Notes under the pieces: generated by a model
The model's database searches: none
What the model was told of the DNA's origin: nothing
The model's input: the letters and a program-made list of their open reading frames with translations, nothing else
Shown here: piece by piece, positions 9,067 to 17,350 of the stretch
Layout: each line of letters begins with the position of its first letter
Position numbering within the stretch: the first letter of the stretch is position 1
Position numbers and translations under genes: made by a program
DNA from: Dethiosulfatarculus sandiegensis
Lineage (GTDB): Bacteria > Desulfobacterota > Desulfarculia > Desulfarculales > Desulfarculaceae
DNA length: 64,000 nucleotides
Direction of reading: 5' to 3'
Assembly: GCF_000931935.2 (NCBI RefSeq)
Contig: NZ_AZAC01000011.1
Span: forward strand, 248,001 to 312,000

Positions 9067-10032
9067 CTAACCTTTTTCCGGCCCAAGGTCTTGGGACTGG
9101 CTTTCTCCCGGCTCCAAGGCATCATCCATGATCAAGTCCAAACGCCGCATAATCACATCTCTGCGACTGCCCGGATGATCAAACACATTTAACTTATTTG
9201 AGAGAAGTTGGACTCTTTCAACCCGGTCGCCCAGCTCGTCCCTTCTCAGTTGCGCCAAGTGCAATACCAGGGCTTCCACCAGCATAAGCCCCGAACAGCG
9301 GCTGCTCATTATGGCGTTCCACTCAAGCGGCACCACCAATTGCGCATCAGCCCAACGGGAGACAGGCGAAACATCCGAGTCTGTCAATATAACCACCTGC
9401 GATCCTTTTTCAGCAAACTCCCTTATGACCGCAGTGGTCTGTTGCGAATAACTGGTATAGGAAACCGCGAAAACGAGATCGTCTTTCTTTATTCCAAGGA
9501 GCTTATGCACTAAGTTGCCCGCCTGGTTATCCAGAAACACCGCCCCAGGGCAAAGTATGGCCAGTTGTTGCCAGAAGAAATAGGCAATGGCATAAGAATT
9601 CATCTGGCCAATTACATAAATCGCACCCTTGGTCTGATGAATCATCTCAGCCACCTTGGCCAGCCTCTCCGGAGGGTTGGTGGCATGGGCCGCTTTGAGT
9701 TCATTTATAACCAGATTGCTGAAGCGTGTCCAAAGTTCCCCCTCCCCTCCCAGGAGTTCGGCCCTGGTCTTCTGATAGTTCTCCCATTGGGAACCCACTT
9801 TGCTCAGCAATGCCTGCTTAAGCTGCTTCTTAAAATCAAGAAAATCATCATAGCCAAGCCTGGAGACAAAACGCGTAACAGTAGCTACACTGACTCTGGC
9901 GCCATCGCTTATTTCATAAATATTCTTCAGGGCGAGCTGGTCTTTTATCTCCTGAAAATATGCAACAAGTTTACTCTCAGCCTTGGTAAGTTTAGGCAAC
10001 TTATTGATACGGTTACTTAAATCTTCAAACAT
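9067..10032 (-). CDS. MurR/RpiR family transcriptional regulator
   Basis: A 321-residue regulator. Residues 1-77 form the HTH_6 domain, with AVTVSVATVTRF-like helix-turn-helix residues (SVATVTRFVSRLGYDDF), and the second half is a SIS sugar-isomerase fold (about residues 120-260) that senses a phosphosugar in characterised members. The open frame begins at 10047, but GAAGG is properly spaced from the ATG at 10032. The regulated target is unclear: it converges with the aldolase gene and faces an AT-rich noncoding region on its 5' side. Confidence 0.88.
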   Translation of the reverse strand: MFEDLSNRINKLPKLTKAESKLVAYFQEIKDQLALKNIYEISDGARVSVATVTRFVSRLGYDDFLDFKKQLKQALLSKVGSQWENYQKTRAELLGGEGELWTRFSNLVINELKAAHATNPPERLAKVAEMIHQTKGAIYVIGQMNSYAIAYFFWQQLAILCPGAVFLDNQAGNLVHKLLGIKKDDLVFAVSYTSYSQQTTAVIREFAEKGSQVVILTDSDVSPVSRWADAQLVVPLEWNAIMSSRCSGLMLVEALVLHLAQLRRDELGDRVERVQLLSNKLNVFDHPGSRRDVIMRRLDLIMDDALEPGESQSQDLGPEKG

Positions 10033-11219
10033 GACTAAAGCCTTCATTTGTCAAGCAAGCCGTTATTGTGTGGAGAACTCCGGCGAATCGCATTATCATT
10101 TTTCCCGTATAGTTTATTAAAAATATCGATTTAAATAAAAAAATAAACAGAATTTCCATCTAACTATCTAATTTTACAAATCTAAAAAACCGACACTCTC
10201 CCTGTCGAAAAGAGGCAACCTAAACCAGCTTGATCTCATATCAGATACTTAAACCAATTAACCAAAAAATGAAAACAAATTCCTGTTCGGCAGTTTTAAT
10301 ACTTTTTTCTGGTATTTGGGCCAATAAAAACAATACAAAGAAAAATTCCTCAAACTTAATTTACAGTTTTTCATGTTTATGACAAGTGTTTTACCGCTAA
10401 TTCACCTAACGCTACAAGCCATTTTTTTATCAACTGAGAAGAAGGCGAAATTTGGTATTTTTTGAGAGATGCAACTGGCGGGTTTTGAAGGATTTTTTCC
10501 TTTGAGGTTATTTTGATTTTTCTTTACTGCCGTAAATTTGAAAAAATATGCCTTCATTTTGATGGATTAACAAATTTTATACCATATCTTATATAGTTAT
10601 GCAGAATAAACCAAAACAAAACCTCCCAAAACAGACTATACAATATTCGTTAAACGACAGACAAGCAAGCCGGAATCATGAGACCTGCCGGATGAGAGAT
10701 CGCCAGTTATTATCCGCTAGGCAGTCTTCAAGCCAATTCTCAGTTCATGATTAAACGGGTAAAAAAGCATAAATCGCCAAAGGTAAAAATGGCCTGCCCC
10801 AGTCTCTGCACAAAGGAAAGGCGGCCAACCGACTTCTTAAAAACAGGGCGAAAGATAAATAAAAATAGTAACTTATGAGGAATACCAACTATAAACGAAA
10901 CGAACAATTCCAGGGTGGCATCTGCCAGGTAATTATCATCGAAAATCCAATATACAGAATGCGTAAGGTTGCCCAACCGTAAAATTATAGCATTACCCCA
11001 TCCATACTTCGTTATGGTTAAACGTATGACAATTACTGATATGGGTTAACCTTTACAGGTGCGCCGCTATGGCAATTCCGAGATACACCTTTTACTCGGC
11101 CATCAATACCAGACACAAAAACAAATAAGCGAAAAACCGGCCTCACTCAACCTGCCCAGCCTAATAGTATGCCATTCAGTTATTCCGCCAATTATAGGAG
11201 CATCCCCTCCCGGATAATC
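10033..11219. other. AT-rich noncoding region
   Basis: About 1.2 kb, clearly more AT-rich than the flanking genes. It should hold the promoter of the RpiR gene. A 78-codon hydrophobic minus-strand frame at 10740-10976 starts at TTG with no ribosome-binding site and is not accepted. No tRNA, insertion-sequence end or convincing repeat was seen. Together with the relic at 11220-11440 it looks like decayed prophage flank. Confidence 0.5.
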
Positions 11220-11440
11220 TTGGCTTCACAGCCTGCCACTGACTGTTCAAAAACTGAGTTTACTACGGCCCTCATCTGCTTATTATCATCCTCATTCAAA
11301 ACCGGACCTCCCCTTCACTCGCTTTGCCTGCACATCATTCAGCCGGTCTACAGTTATCATAGCGGCCTTGGTGACGATCCAGGCATTTTTCCTTTAAAAA
11401 GAGGCTGTCCTGATGAAAGGATCCGCTTATTCTGTCTCTG
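11220..11440 (-). pseudogene. Decayed fourth copy of tail-fibre protein A
   Basis: Read on the minus strand this segment is a frameshifted relic of the A-type fibre genes. One frame gives RISGSFHQDS, matching RIDGSGHQDN of the intact copies; the next gives TKAAMITVDRLNDVQ, matching TEATVVTADWLNAVQ; another gives GPVLNEDDNKQMRAVVNS, matching GLVLNKDDNEQLKTAVNT. The start codon is lost and at least two indels separate the segments. It corresponds only to the conserved N-terminal part. It lies beyond the terminator at 11457-11495, outside the active operon, and is the end of the fibre array. Confidence 0.8.
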
Positions 11441-11456
11441 CCTATCAACATTGCAG

Positions 11457-11495
11457 GGAGCGAGCTAAAAATTTGTTAATTTTTTAGCTCGCTCC
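11457..11495. terminator. Terminator at the end of the tail operon
   Basis: GGAGCGAGCTAAAAA (11457-11471) pairs perfectly with TTTTTAGCTCGCTCC (11481-11495). It lies 38 bases after the stop of the last intact fibre gene and has T tracts in both directions, so it can act bidirectionally. Confidence 0.85.
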
Positions 11496-11532
11496 TTTAA
11501 ATTCACCCCATGAAAAAGCATAAAGCCAACTT

Positions 11533-12165
11533 TTAATCCTCCTCTATTTCCAGGCAGCCTGTAAAATCACATGGATCGCCGGAAACTGAATTTATGGTTA
11601 TATAAACCATCTGTCCGGGACTTACAGGACGATTACACGGCAGCGATGTCAATGAACTAGCAGTAAAACCAGCCGTCATAAAAAGACTTGTATTAACCTC
11701 AAAAGACACATTGGCACTACCGGACCAAAGATAACCATTTATTTTTTTTATTGCGCCGTTTACTCCGGACATCATTTTTATTACCCGGCTCCCCGTCTGG
11801 AGTCTTCCTTTTGCAAACCAGCGCATAATGTGCTTTTGCTTTATCGCGCCAACACTGGCGTCTATTTTCTGATCAATCACCCCGTTCATTTCAGTTTTCG
11901 CCGAGTCAATGGCAGTATCCCGCTCTTGTTCGACTTCGGTCTTGCAACTGGCCACCGCCTGGTCAATGGCTGTATTTACAGCCGTCTTTAACTGTTCATT
12001 GTCATCCTTATTCAGGACCAATCCCTGACCTTCAATCACATGGGCCACTTCTTCCTGGACAGCATTGAGCCAGCCTGCGGTCACCACTGTGGCCTCGGTG
12101 CCGGTTTGAGGGTTGCCTTCGGTAAAGCGATTATCCTGATGACCTGAGCCGTCTATTCTATGCAT
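11533..12165 (-). CDS. Tail fibre protein A, third copy (A3)
   Basis: A 210-residue predicted fibre subunit. The first ~112 residues are shared with A1 and A2, starting MHRIDGSGHQDNRF and including the fibre-type segment TEATVVTAGWLNAVQEEV, then a helical stretch ending GAIKQKHIMRW. The last ~100 residues are unlike the other copies except for a closing motif DPCDFTGCLEIEE. It starts at the ATG at 12165, preceded by TTTGGAGG. A terminator lies upstream and downstream, so it may be weakly transcribed by read-through or have its own promoter. It has no B, C or D partner after it. Confidence 0.78.
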   Translation of the reverse strand: MHRIDGSGHQDNRFTEGNPQTGTEATVVTAGWLNAVQEEVAHVIEGQGLVLNKDDNEQLKTAVNTAIDQAVASCKTEVEQERDTAIDSAKTEMNGVIDQKIDASVGAIKQKHIMRWFAKGRLQTGSRVIKMMSGVNGAIKKINGYLWSGSANVSFEVNTSLFMTAGFTASSLTSLPCNRPVSPGQMVYITINSVSGDPCDFTGCLEIEED

Positions 12166-12247
12166 GGGTGAAAACCTCCAAAGGAATACAAAAGAAAGGT
12201 GTCTTATGAATAAAGACATTGAAAAGTTTGCACATTGGATTGAGGAG

Positions 12248-12274
12248 AAAAGAGCAGGGGCACCCTGCTCTTTT
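12248..12274. terminator. Terminator after fibre cassette 2
   Basis: AAAAGAGCAGGG and CCCTGCTCTTTT form a perfect 12-base stem with a 3-base loop. It lies just after the stop of glycine-rich protein D2 and resembles the hairpin at the same place after cassette 1, which also has AGCAGG/CCTGCT arms. Confidence 0.85.
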
Positions 12275-12284
12275 AGGGCATTAT

Positions 12285-12812
12285 CTAGCCTATTGGATGC
12301 ACCCAAACCTCATTATATTGAACCAAAGGACTGCCGTAGTTATCATTCCAACCGGTTGCCAGGGTTCCCGAAGTGCTTATTCGGCCATGAACACCAAAAA
12401 TTTTACTGGACCCAAAATTAGCTCTGGAAACGCCACCTCGGGAGTCCAAACTTCCGGTCACGTTGACACCATACGGGCCCTTACAAATCAGGCAGATGCC
12501 GCCGCCCGCTCCAGCAGCTCCTGTTCCGCCCCTGCCGCCGTTATAGGCCCCTCTAAGGCAGTTGGCTCCGGTGCCGCCTAATCCATAGCTGGAATCACCG
12601 GCATAGGCGCCTCGGCCGCCCCTTCCGCCGTTACCGCCTCGGCTTGTAGTTGTATTTTGGCCATTAAGGCCATGTTCTTTTACTAGACCGGCTCCTTTTG
12701 TCACCACCTTGCCGGAGATGATCATGCTGTCTTTAGCCAAAAGCCGGATGCTTCCGCCACCAGGCGCTCCGGCTCCGCCACCACCTGCGCCTCCGCCGCC
12801 GCAATAAGCCAT
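12285..12812 (-). CDS. Glycine-rich tail-tip protein D, second copy (D2)
   Basis: A 175-residue protein that starts MAYCGGGGAGGGGAGAPGGG and ends NDNYGSPLVQYNEVWVHPIG. The central part is glycine-rich (RGGNGGRGGRGAYAGDSSYG and similar). The start and the C-terminal 40 residues (FGSSKIFGVHGRISTSGTLATGW) closely match D1, while the glycine-rich middle has diverged. Glycine-rich repeats of this kind are found in phage adhesins that fold as polyglycine-II sandwiches; assignment to that fold here is inference. AAGGAG precedes the ATG. Last gene of cassette 2. Confidence 0.75.
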   Translation of the reverse strand: MAYCGGGGAGGGGAGAPGGGSIRLLAKDSMIISGKVVTKGAGLVKEHGLNGQNTTTSRGGNGGRGGRGAYAGDSSYGLGGTGANCLRGAYNGGRGGTGAAGAGGGICLICKGPYGVNVTGSLDSRGGVSRANFGSSKIFGVHGRISTSGTLATGWNDNYGSPLVQYNEVWVHPIG

Positions 12813-12824
12813 TTTTATTACTCC

Positions 12825-13448
12825 TTAATCATCGCGACCATCACCGCCGCCACCGCCACCGGCACCGCCGCCACCACCGGAACCCATGCGAATAGTTTCA
12901 TTAGTGGTATTATCCCCGTTTGCGCAGGCAGCTAAGTACCCTCCGTTAGTTCCACGGCTGCCCCTGCCGCCGTTACCGGCTCCACCCAGCCCCCGGGCGC
13001 CTCCGGATCCGCCATGTGAACCGCCACCGCGACCGCCATTACCGCCTCTGCGGCCATTGGCATATTGACACTGACCAGCCTTATCAGTGGGATTTATGCA
13101 ATCTTCACCAGCATTACCAGATTCTCCCCCGGGACCGCCAGGGTAGCCGCCACCAGCATAAGCTCTGTTCTCATACCACCCGCCATTACCGCCTGCGCCA
13201 CCGCCGCCGCCACCGCCGCCGCCATACCCCGCACCCTCCGCCGTCAAGGTGCCTAAGATAAGAACACTTCCGGCTTCGATGCTGAGTTGTCCGTAAGCAC
13301 TGCCGTTATAATTTTTGACCTTCACTGTAGCACCTTGCGCTACGGTAAAGGTGCCGATATTGGTATGAACACCGGCTATCTCTCTGCCGTTTGCCGGTGT
13401 CCAATTCACTCCCCCATGATCGCCACCACCCAGATTGCTCCAAGCCAT
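12825..13448 (-). CDS. Glycine-rich tail-tip protein C, second copy (C2)
   Basis: A 207-residue protein. The N-terminal ~80 residues (MAWSNLGGGDHGGVNWTP, then GTFTVAQGATVKVKNYNGS) look like a small beta domain, followed by about 120 residues dominated by glycine (GYGGGGGGGGGAGGNGGW and later runs). The C-terminus is GGAGGGGGGDGRDD. The N-terminal domain is shared with C1 and the glycine-rich part differs in detail. The ATG at 13448 is preferred over a TTG at 13454. The start lies next to the B2 stop, in an operon-like arrangement. Confidence 0.75.
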   Translation of the reverse strand: MAWSNLGGGDHGGVNWTPANGREIAGVHTNIGTFTVAQGATVKVKNYNGSAYGQLSIEAGSVLILGTLTAEGAGYGGGGGGGGGAGGNGGWYENRAYAGGGYPGGPGGESGNAGEDCINPTDKAGQCQYANGRRGGNGGRGGGSHGGSGGARGLGGAGNGGRGSRGTNGGYLAACANGDNTTNETIRMGSGGGGGAGGGGGGDGRDD

Positions 13449-13450
13449 AA

Positions 13451-14092
13451 TCAAACACTCCAGTTAAGCACCTGGTTATCGTAAAATTCCTTGATGCCTG
13501 GCACTTCATCAGGCAAGGCATCCAAGGCGCAGGCCAATTCATGTTTGCTTTTAAACAAAGGGGCCGCCGCTGCTAAAAATTCAGAAGCGTTATTCAAAAT
13601 AGAATCAGCGAACATCTCGGGAGTTTCTCCGGCCCGGGTGTTGGCCACGCCTGCGATAAAGGCGCTTTCCCGGCCTTCCTTGTAGTTCAAGGCCTCTTCT
13701 ATCTGCCGACCCCAGGTATCCCGCTCCACACCGGGGTAGCGATCCACCAGGCCGCTTTCGCTAATGAGCCGTTCCAAGCGGGCCGCTATAAGGCTCTCGA
13801 CTCGGCTCTTGGCCTGGGCCGGATCATCAACCCCATAAAGAGGGTGCCCCAGCTCAGGATCGACCTCATACTCCTGAGCCAACATAGCGGAAAGGTCAGG
13901 CGAATCGGGTAAGGGAGCAACAGCAGCCTGCACCTCTTCCATGCAAACCTCAAGCACCTGTTTGGGTGTTGAGAAACGGGAGAAATGCAAAGCGTTATCC
14001 AGGATTTTTTCTTCATCCTGATAACCCTCAAATTCAACCACAAAACCGTTATCAGTATCTGCTTTCGAAATAATTTTTAAAGATAAAGCCAT
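13451..14092 (-). CDS. Fibre-cassette protein B, second copy (B2)
   Basis: A 213-residue cytoplasmic-type protein, about 80-85% identical by eye to B1. It has no signal peptide and is acidic and mostly helical, with features such as HFSRFSTPKQVLEVCMEEVQ and GLVDRYPGVERDTWGRQIEE. I do not recognise a family. Its position directly after a fibre gene (ATG overlapping the A2 stop) is where fibre-assembly chaperones are often found, so a chaperone or a tail-tip structural role is possible. Unlike A, C and D it is conserved along its whole length between the two cassettes. Confidence 0.75.
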   Translation of the reverse strand: MALSLKIISKADTDNGFVVEFEGYQDEEKILDNALHFSRFSTPKQVLEVCMEEVQAAVAPLPDSPDLSAMLAQEYEVDPELGHPLYGVDDPAQAKSRVESLIAARLERLISESGLVDRYPGVERDTWGRQIEEALNYKEGRESAFIAGVANTRAGETPEMFADSILNNASEFLAAAAPLFKSKHELACALDALPDEVPGIKEFYDNQVLNWSV

Positions 14093-14748
14093 CAGTTTTC
14101 CTCCACAATTAAGTACCCCATAAAGTTGTAAGGATTGCCAGAATTTACAGAATGAACATCAACCATAAAATAAGTATTCCAGGCACAAATAACATTTAAA
14201 TCAGTATCTCTTTGAATATAACCTCCGGTAGTATTTGTCCCAATTTCACTTTGAAATAAAGTAGTGCCAGAAGAACGAATTTCTATATTGAGAGAAGTTC
14301 CTCCACCTCTTACCATAGCTCCGGCTTCTACAATTCTGCCATTGATTCCAGATTGTATATTGACTATATTATCTCCAGTCTGTACCAAACCTTTCACAAA
14401 AAACCTAATTACATGCCTCTGCTTAACCGCCCCAATCCCGGCATCCACCTTCTGGTCAATCAGTCCGCTGATTTCATTTTTAGCTGCATCAATCTCGCTG
14501 GCACGGTCTAGCGCAACCTCTGTTTTGCAATTGGCAACCGCCTGCCCGATAGCCGTATTAACTGCGGTTTTTAGCTGTTCATTATCGTCTTTATCGAGCG
14601 CCAAATTCTGTCCCTCGATCACATGGGCCACTTCTTCCTGGACTGCATTGAGCCAGTCCGCGGTCACCACTGTGGCCTCGGTGCCGGTTTGGGGATTGCC
14701 CTCTGTAAAACGATTATCCTGGTGGCCGGAGCCGTCTATTCTGTGCAT
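14092..14748 (-). CDS. Tail fibre protein A, second copy (A2)
   Basis: A 218-residue predicted fibre subunit starting MHRIDGSGHQDNRF at the ATG at 14748. Residues 1-112 are almost identical to A1, including VTADWLNAVQEEVAHVIEGQ and the helical DRASEIDAAKNEISGLIDQK. The C-terminal 100 residues have a different beta-type sequence but the same closing motif NPYNFMGYLIVEE. First gene of cassette 2; its stop overlaps the B2 start. A conserved anchor plus variable tip is the usual organisation of receptor-binding fibres. Confidence 0.8.
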   Translation of the reverse strand: MHRIDGSGHQDNRFTEGNPQTGTEATVVTADWLNAVQEEVAHVIEGQNLALDKDDNEQLKTAVNTAIGQAVANCKTEVALDRASEIDAAKNEISGLIDQKVDAGIGAVKQRHVIRFFVKGLVQTGDNIVNIQSGINGRIVEAGAMVRGGGTSLNIEIRSSGTTLFQSEIGTNTTGGYIQRDTDLNVICAWNTYFMVDVHSVNSGNPYNFMGYLIVEEN

Positions 14749-14841
14749 GGTTATCAACTTTCATAAGTAGATTAAGCAAGAATCAAGGCGAAATCTTACG
14801 TACCGATTCATAAACTTAGAACTGACAAATAAAATTAGGTC

Positions 14842-14880
14842 AAAAAAAGCAGGAGCGTGAAAAACCCCCTGCTCTTTTTT
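14842..14880 (-). terminator. Terminator after fibre cassette 1
   Basis: On the minus strand GAGCAGG and CCTGCT arms flank a loop of about 14 bases and are followed by TTTTTTT. It lies between D1 and A2 and shares arm sequence with the hairpin after cassette 2. Confidence 0.75.
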
Positions 14881-14890
14881 GAACATTCAT

Positions 14891-15427
14891 CTAACCAACA
14901 GGATGAACCCAAACCTTATTCTGCTTAATCAAAGGGCTGCCGTAGTTATTATTCCAGCCGGTTTGAAGGGCTGCCCCGGCGGTGTTTACCCTGCCGTAAA
15001 CCCCAAAAATTTTGGTGGATCCAAAATTAGGGGCTGCATAACTCATTCCACCGACTGTGCTGATAACTCCGGAAATCTGAACACCCCAGGGGCCATCACA
15101 CCGGAGAAGAACACCACCACCGGCGCCCGTTCCGCCGTATCTGCCATCACCACCGCGCCCACCATCATGTACACAAGAAGTATTACCGTTCGCGCCAACA
15201 CCGCCGCCACGAGCACCACTCGCCGTTGCACTCCCGCCAGTGCCACCTGCACCGCCAGGCCAACCGGTAGAGGATACACCGGCACCGGCATTCCCCGCAC
15301 GGGTTCCCCCGCCCGAATAAATTGTGCCTGAGAGATTTAGGCTATTTTTTGCAATTAAGTAAACTGCACCACCACCAAGAGCCCCGGCGCCACCGCCGCC
15401 GGCACCGCCGCCTCCACAATAGGCCAT
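14891..15427 (-). CDS. Glycine-rich tail-tip protein D, first copy (D1)
   Basis: A 178-residue protein starting MAYCGGGGAGGGGAGALGGG and ending NNNYGSPLIKQNKVWVHPVG. The middle is glycine-, alanine- and serine-rich (GGAGGTGGSATASGARGGG). The conserved ends (FGSTKIFGVYGRVNTAG near the C-terminus) match D2 and suggest a common fold with a variable glycine-rich centre, as expected for a receptor-contacting tip. AAAGGAG lies 8 bases before the ATG. It is 22 bases downstream of C1. The Pro/Arg-rich frames on the other strand here are shadows of the glycine codons. Confidence 0.75.
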   Translation of the reverse strand: MAYCGGGGAGGGGAGALGGGAVYLIAKNSLNLSGTIYSGGGTRAGNAGAGVSSTGWPGGAGGTGGSATASGARGGGVGANGNTSCVHDGGRGGDGRYGGTGAGGGVLLRCDGPWGVQISGVISTVGGMSYAAPNFGSTKIFGVYGRVNTAGAALQTGWNNNYGSPLIKQNKVWVHPVG

Positions 15428-15449
15428 TAGCTATGCTCCTTTAGTCAGG

Positions 15450-16064
15450 CTAACCATCGTCGCCGGCACCGCCGCCGCCGCCAGCACCACCTCCGCCTCC
15501 GCCGGACCCCATATACACGATTTCGTCAGTTGAGTTGTCACCATTTTTCGCGACACCACGATACCCTCCGCAAGCACCGTTTGATGATCCTGCCGCACCA
15601 ACGTTGTGGAGTGTGCCACCCGCACCGGCAAGCCCGCGCGCGCCGCCATATGGCCCGCCCCCGGCACCACCGCCACCGCCGCCGCCGCCGGTTGTTGACC
15701 ACGCGCCACTTGTACCTGTACCGGGGCAGCCATTATTTCCCCCAGAAGTTCCTAGGCCGGCTGCCCCCCCGGATGTCACCGTTTCCACCACCCAACCGCC
15801 GTTACCCCCAGCGCCACCGCCGCCTCCCCCTCCGCCTCCATAGCCCGCTTTGTTCGCGTCCAGAATGCCGTCAATCTGAATGTCTTGAGCTTCAACCTTT
15901 AACACCCCGTAATCAGAGCCATTATATTTTTTCACGTAAATCCTGCGGCCTGCCGCAACGCAAAAGATTCCTACATTGGTGTGGGTGCCGCATATTTCCG
16001 CTCCATCCGCCGGAGTCCAATTCACACCCTCATGATCTCCACCGCCAAGGTTGCTCCAAGCCAT
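15450..16064 (-). CDS. Glycine-rich tail-tip protein C, first copy (C1)
   Basis: A 204-residue protein with a ~75-residue N-terminal domain (MAWSNLGGGDHEGVNWTP; YVKKYNGSDYGVLKVEAQDI) and a glycine-rich remainder starting GYGGGGGGGGGAGGNGGW. The N-terminal domain recalls the start of phage adhesins in which short beta segments precede glycine-rich loops, but I cannot name the family. The ATG at 16064 is preferred; a TTG at 16070 overlaps the B1 stop. C2 shares the first domain. Confidence 0.75.
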   Translation of the reverse strand: MAWSNLGGGDHEGVNWTPADGAEICGTHTNVGIFCVAAGRRIYVKKYNGSDYGVLKVEAQDIQIDGILDANKAGYGGGGGGGGGAGGNGGWVVETVTSGGAAGLGTSGGNNGCPGTGTSGAWSTTGGGGGGGGAGGGPYGGARGLAGAGGTLHNVGAAGSSNGACGGYRGVAKNGDNSTDEIVYMGSGGGGGGAGGGGGAGDDG

Positions 16065-16066
16065 AA

Positions 16067-16708
16067 TCAAATACTCCAGTTAAGCACCTGGTTATCGAAA
16101 AAGGCCTTTATAGCTTCCATTTCATTGGGTAAAGCATCCAAAGCGCAGACTAACTCATGTTTGGCCTTGAAAAGAGGCGCGGCCGAGGCCAAAAACTCAG
16201 AAGCGTTATTTAAAATGGAATCAGCAAACATCTCGGGCGTTTCTCCGGCCTGGGTGTTGGCTACGCTAGTTATGAAAGCGCTTTCCCGGCCTTCCTTGTA
16301 GTTCAAGGCCTCTTCTATCTGCCGACCCCAGGTGTCCCGCTCCACACTGGGGTAGCGGTCCACCAGGCCGCTTTCGCTGATGAGCCGTTCCAAGCGGGCC
16401 GCTATAAGGCTCTCGACTCGACTCTTGGCCTGGACCGGATCATCAATCCCATGAAGGGGGTGCCCCAGCTCAGGATCGACCTCATGTTCCTGATTCAGTA
16501 AAGCAGAAAGATCAGGCGAATCGGGTAAGGGAGCAACAGCGGCCTGCACCTCTTCCATGCAAACCTCAAGCACCTGTTTGGGCGTGGAGAAACGGGAGAA
16601 GTGCAAGGCGGTCTCCAGGACTTTTCCTCCATCCTGATAACCCTCAAAATCAACCACAAAACCATTATCTGTATCTGTTTTTGAGATAATTTTTACTGAT
16701 AACGGCAT
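16067..16708 (-). CDS. Fibre-cassette protein B, first copy (B1)
   Basis: A 213-residue protein, full-length paralogue of B2. It starts MPLSVKIISKTDTDNGFVV and ends FFDNQVLNWSI. The ATG at 16708 overlaps the A1 stop (TGATG), a sign of translational coupling. No signal peptide or membrane segment is visible. Function unknown; the strict pairing with fibre A suggests either fibre assembly or a part of the same tip complex. Confidence 0.75.
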   Translation of the reverse strand: MPLSVKIISKTDTDNGFVVDFEGYQDGGKVLETALHFSRFSTPKQVLEVCMEEVQAAVAPLPDSPDLSALLNQEHEVDPELGHPLHGIDDPVQAKSRVESLIAARLERLISESGLVDRYPSVERDTWGRQIEEALNYKEGRESAFITSVANTQAGETPEMFADSILNNASEFLASAAPLFKAKHELVCALDALPNEMEAIKAFFDNQVLNWSI

Positions 16709-17343
16709 CACAATTCCTCCACTAAAATAAATCCACGAAAGTCGTAGGCTTCACCAGAAACAATAGGCAGTGAAATAGTTATTGCATCTAGTTCGGTTAG
16801 ATATACTGTGCCTGTATTTGCGGCTCCACCGCTGGAATCAATACTGGACGACCAAAGTGCTGTTGAGCCAACTTTTGCCGAAAATCCTACGGCACCAGTT
16901 CCAGATATGACTGCCCCCACCCGTTTAGTTTTACAGCTAATTCCGGGCGTTATGGTCAATAGCGAATCGGCAACTTGTGCATATCCGGAAACCGACCATC
17001 TTATAATATGTCTCTGCTTAACCGCCCCAATCCCGGCATCCACCTTCTGGTCAATCAGTCCGCTGATTTCATTTTTAGCTGCATCAATCTCGCTGGCACG
17101 GTCTAGGGCAACTTCTGTTTTGCAATTGGCAACCGCCTGCCCGATAGCAGTATTCACCGCAGTTTTTAGCTGTTCATTATCGTCTTTATCGAGCGCCAAA
17201 TTCTGGCCCTCGATCACATGGGCCACTTCTTCCTGAACCGAATTAAGCCAGTCCGCGGTCACTACTGTGGCCTCGGTGCCGGTTTGGGGATTTCCTTCGG
17301 TAAAGTGATTATCCTGGTGGCCGGAGCCGTCTATTCTGTGCAT
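16708..17343 (-). CDS. Tail fibre protein A, first copy (A1)
   Basis: A 211-residue predicted fibre protein. The start at 17343 (MHRIDGSGHQDNHF) follows CGGAGGTTG. Residues 15-45 carry the common phage-fibre segment TEATVVTADWLNSVQEEV; residues 60-112 are helical and charged. The C-terminal ~100 residues (GAVISGTGAVGFSAKVGST) differ from A2 and A3 but end in EAYDFRGFILVEE, the shared closing motif. It directly follows the Mu gp48-like baseplate gene, the position of tail-fibre genes in Mu-like phages. Confidence 0.82.
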   Translation of the reverse strand: MHRIDGSGHQDNHFTEGNPQTGTEATVVTADWLNSVQEEVAHVIEGQNLALDKDDNEQLKTAVNTAIGQAVANCKTEVALDRASEIDAAKNEISGLIDQKVDAGIGAVKQRHIIRWSVSGYAQVADSLLTITPGISCKTKRVGAVISGTGAVGFSAKVGSTALWSSSIDSSGGAANTGTVYLTELDAITISLPIVSGEAYDFRGFILVEEL

Positions 17344-17350
17344 GGTTTTA

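Noticed and set aside
10740..10976. 78-codon hydrophobic minus-strand frame
   Set aside because: TTG start without ribosome-binding site in AT-rich DNA; no family features or conserved neighbour.
11169..11468. Plus-strand 99-codon frame
   Set aside because: It is the antisense of the decayed fibre gene A relic, whose minus-strand segments match A proteins in three frames.
12886..16066. Pro-, Arg- and His-rich plus-strand frames opposite the C and D genes
   Set aside because: They are shadows of glycine codons on the other strand (GGN read as NCC/CCN), with no start context or protein-like pattern.
11533..17343. Diversity-generating retroelement or invertase-driven tail-fibre switch
   Set aside because: No reverse transcriptase, template repeat or Gin/Hin-type recombinase was seen in the window, and all fibre copies lie in the same direction.
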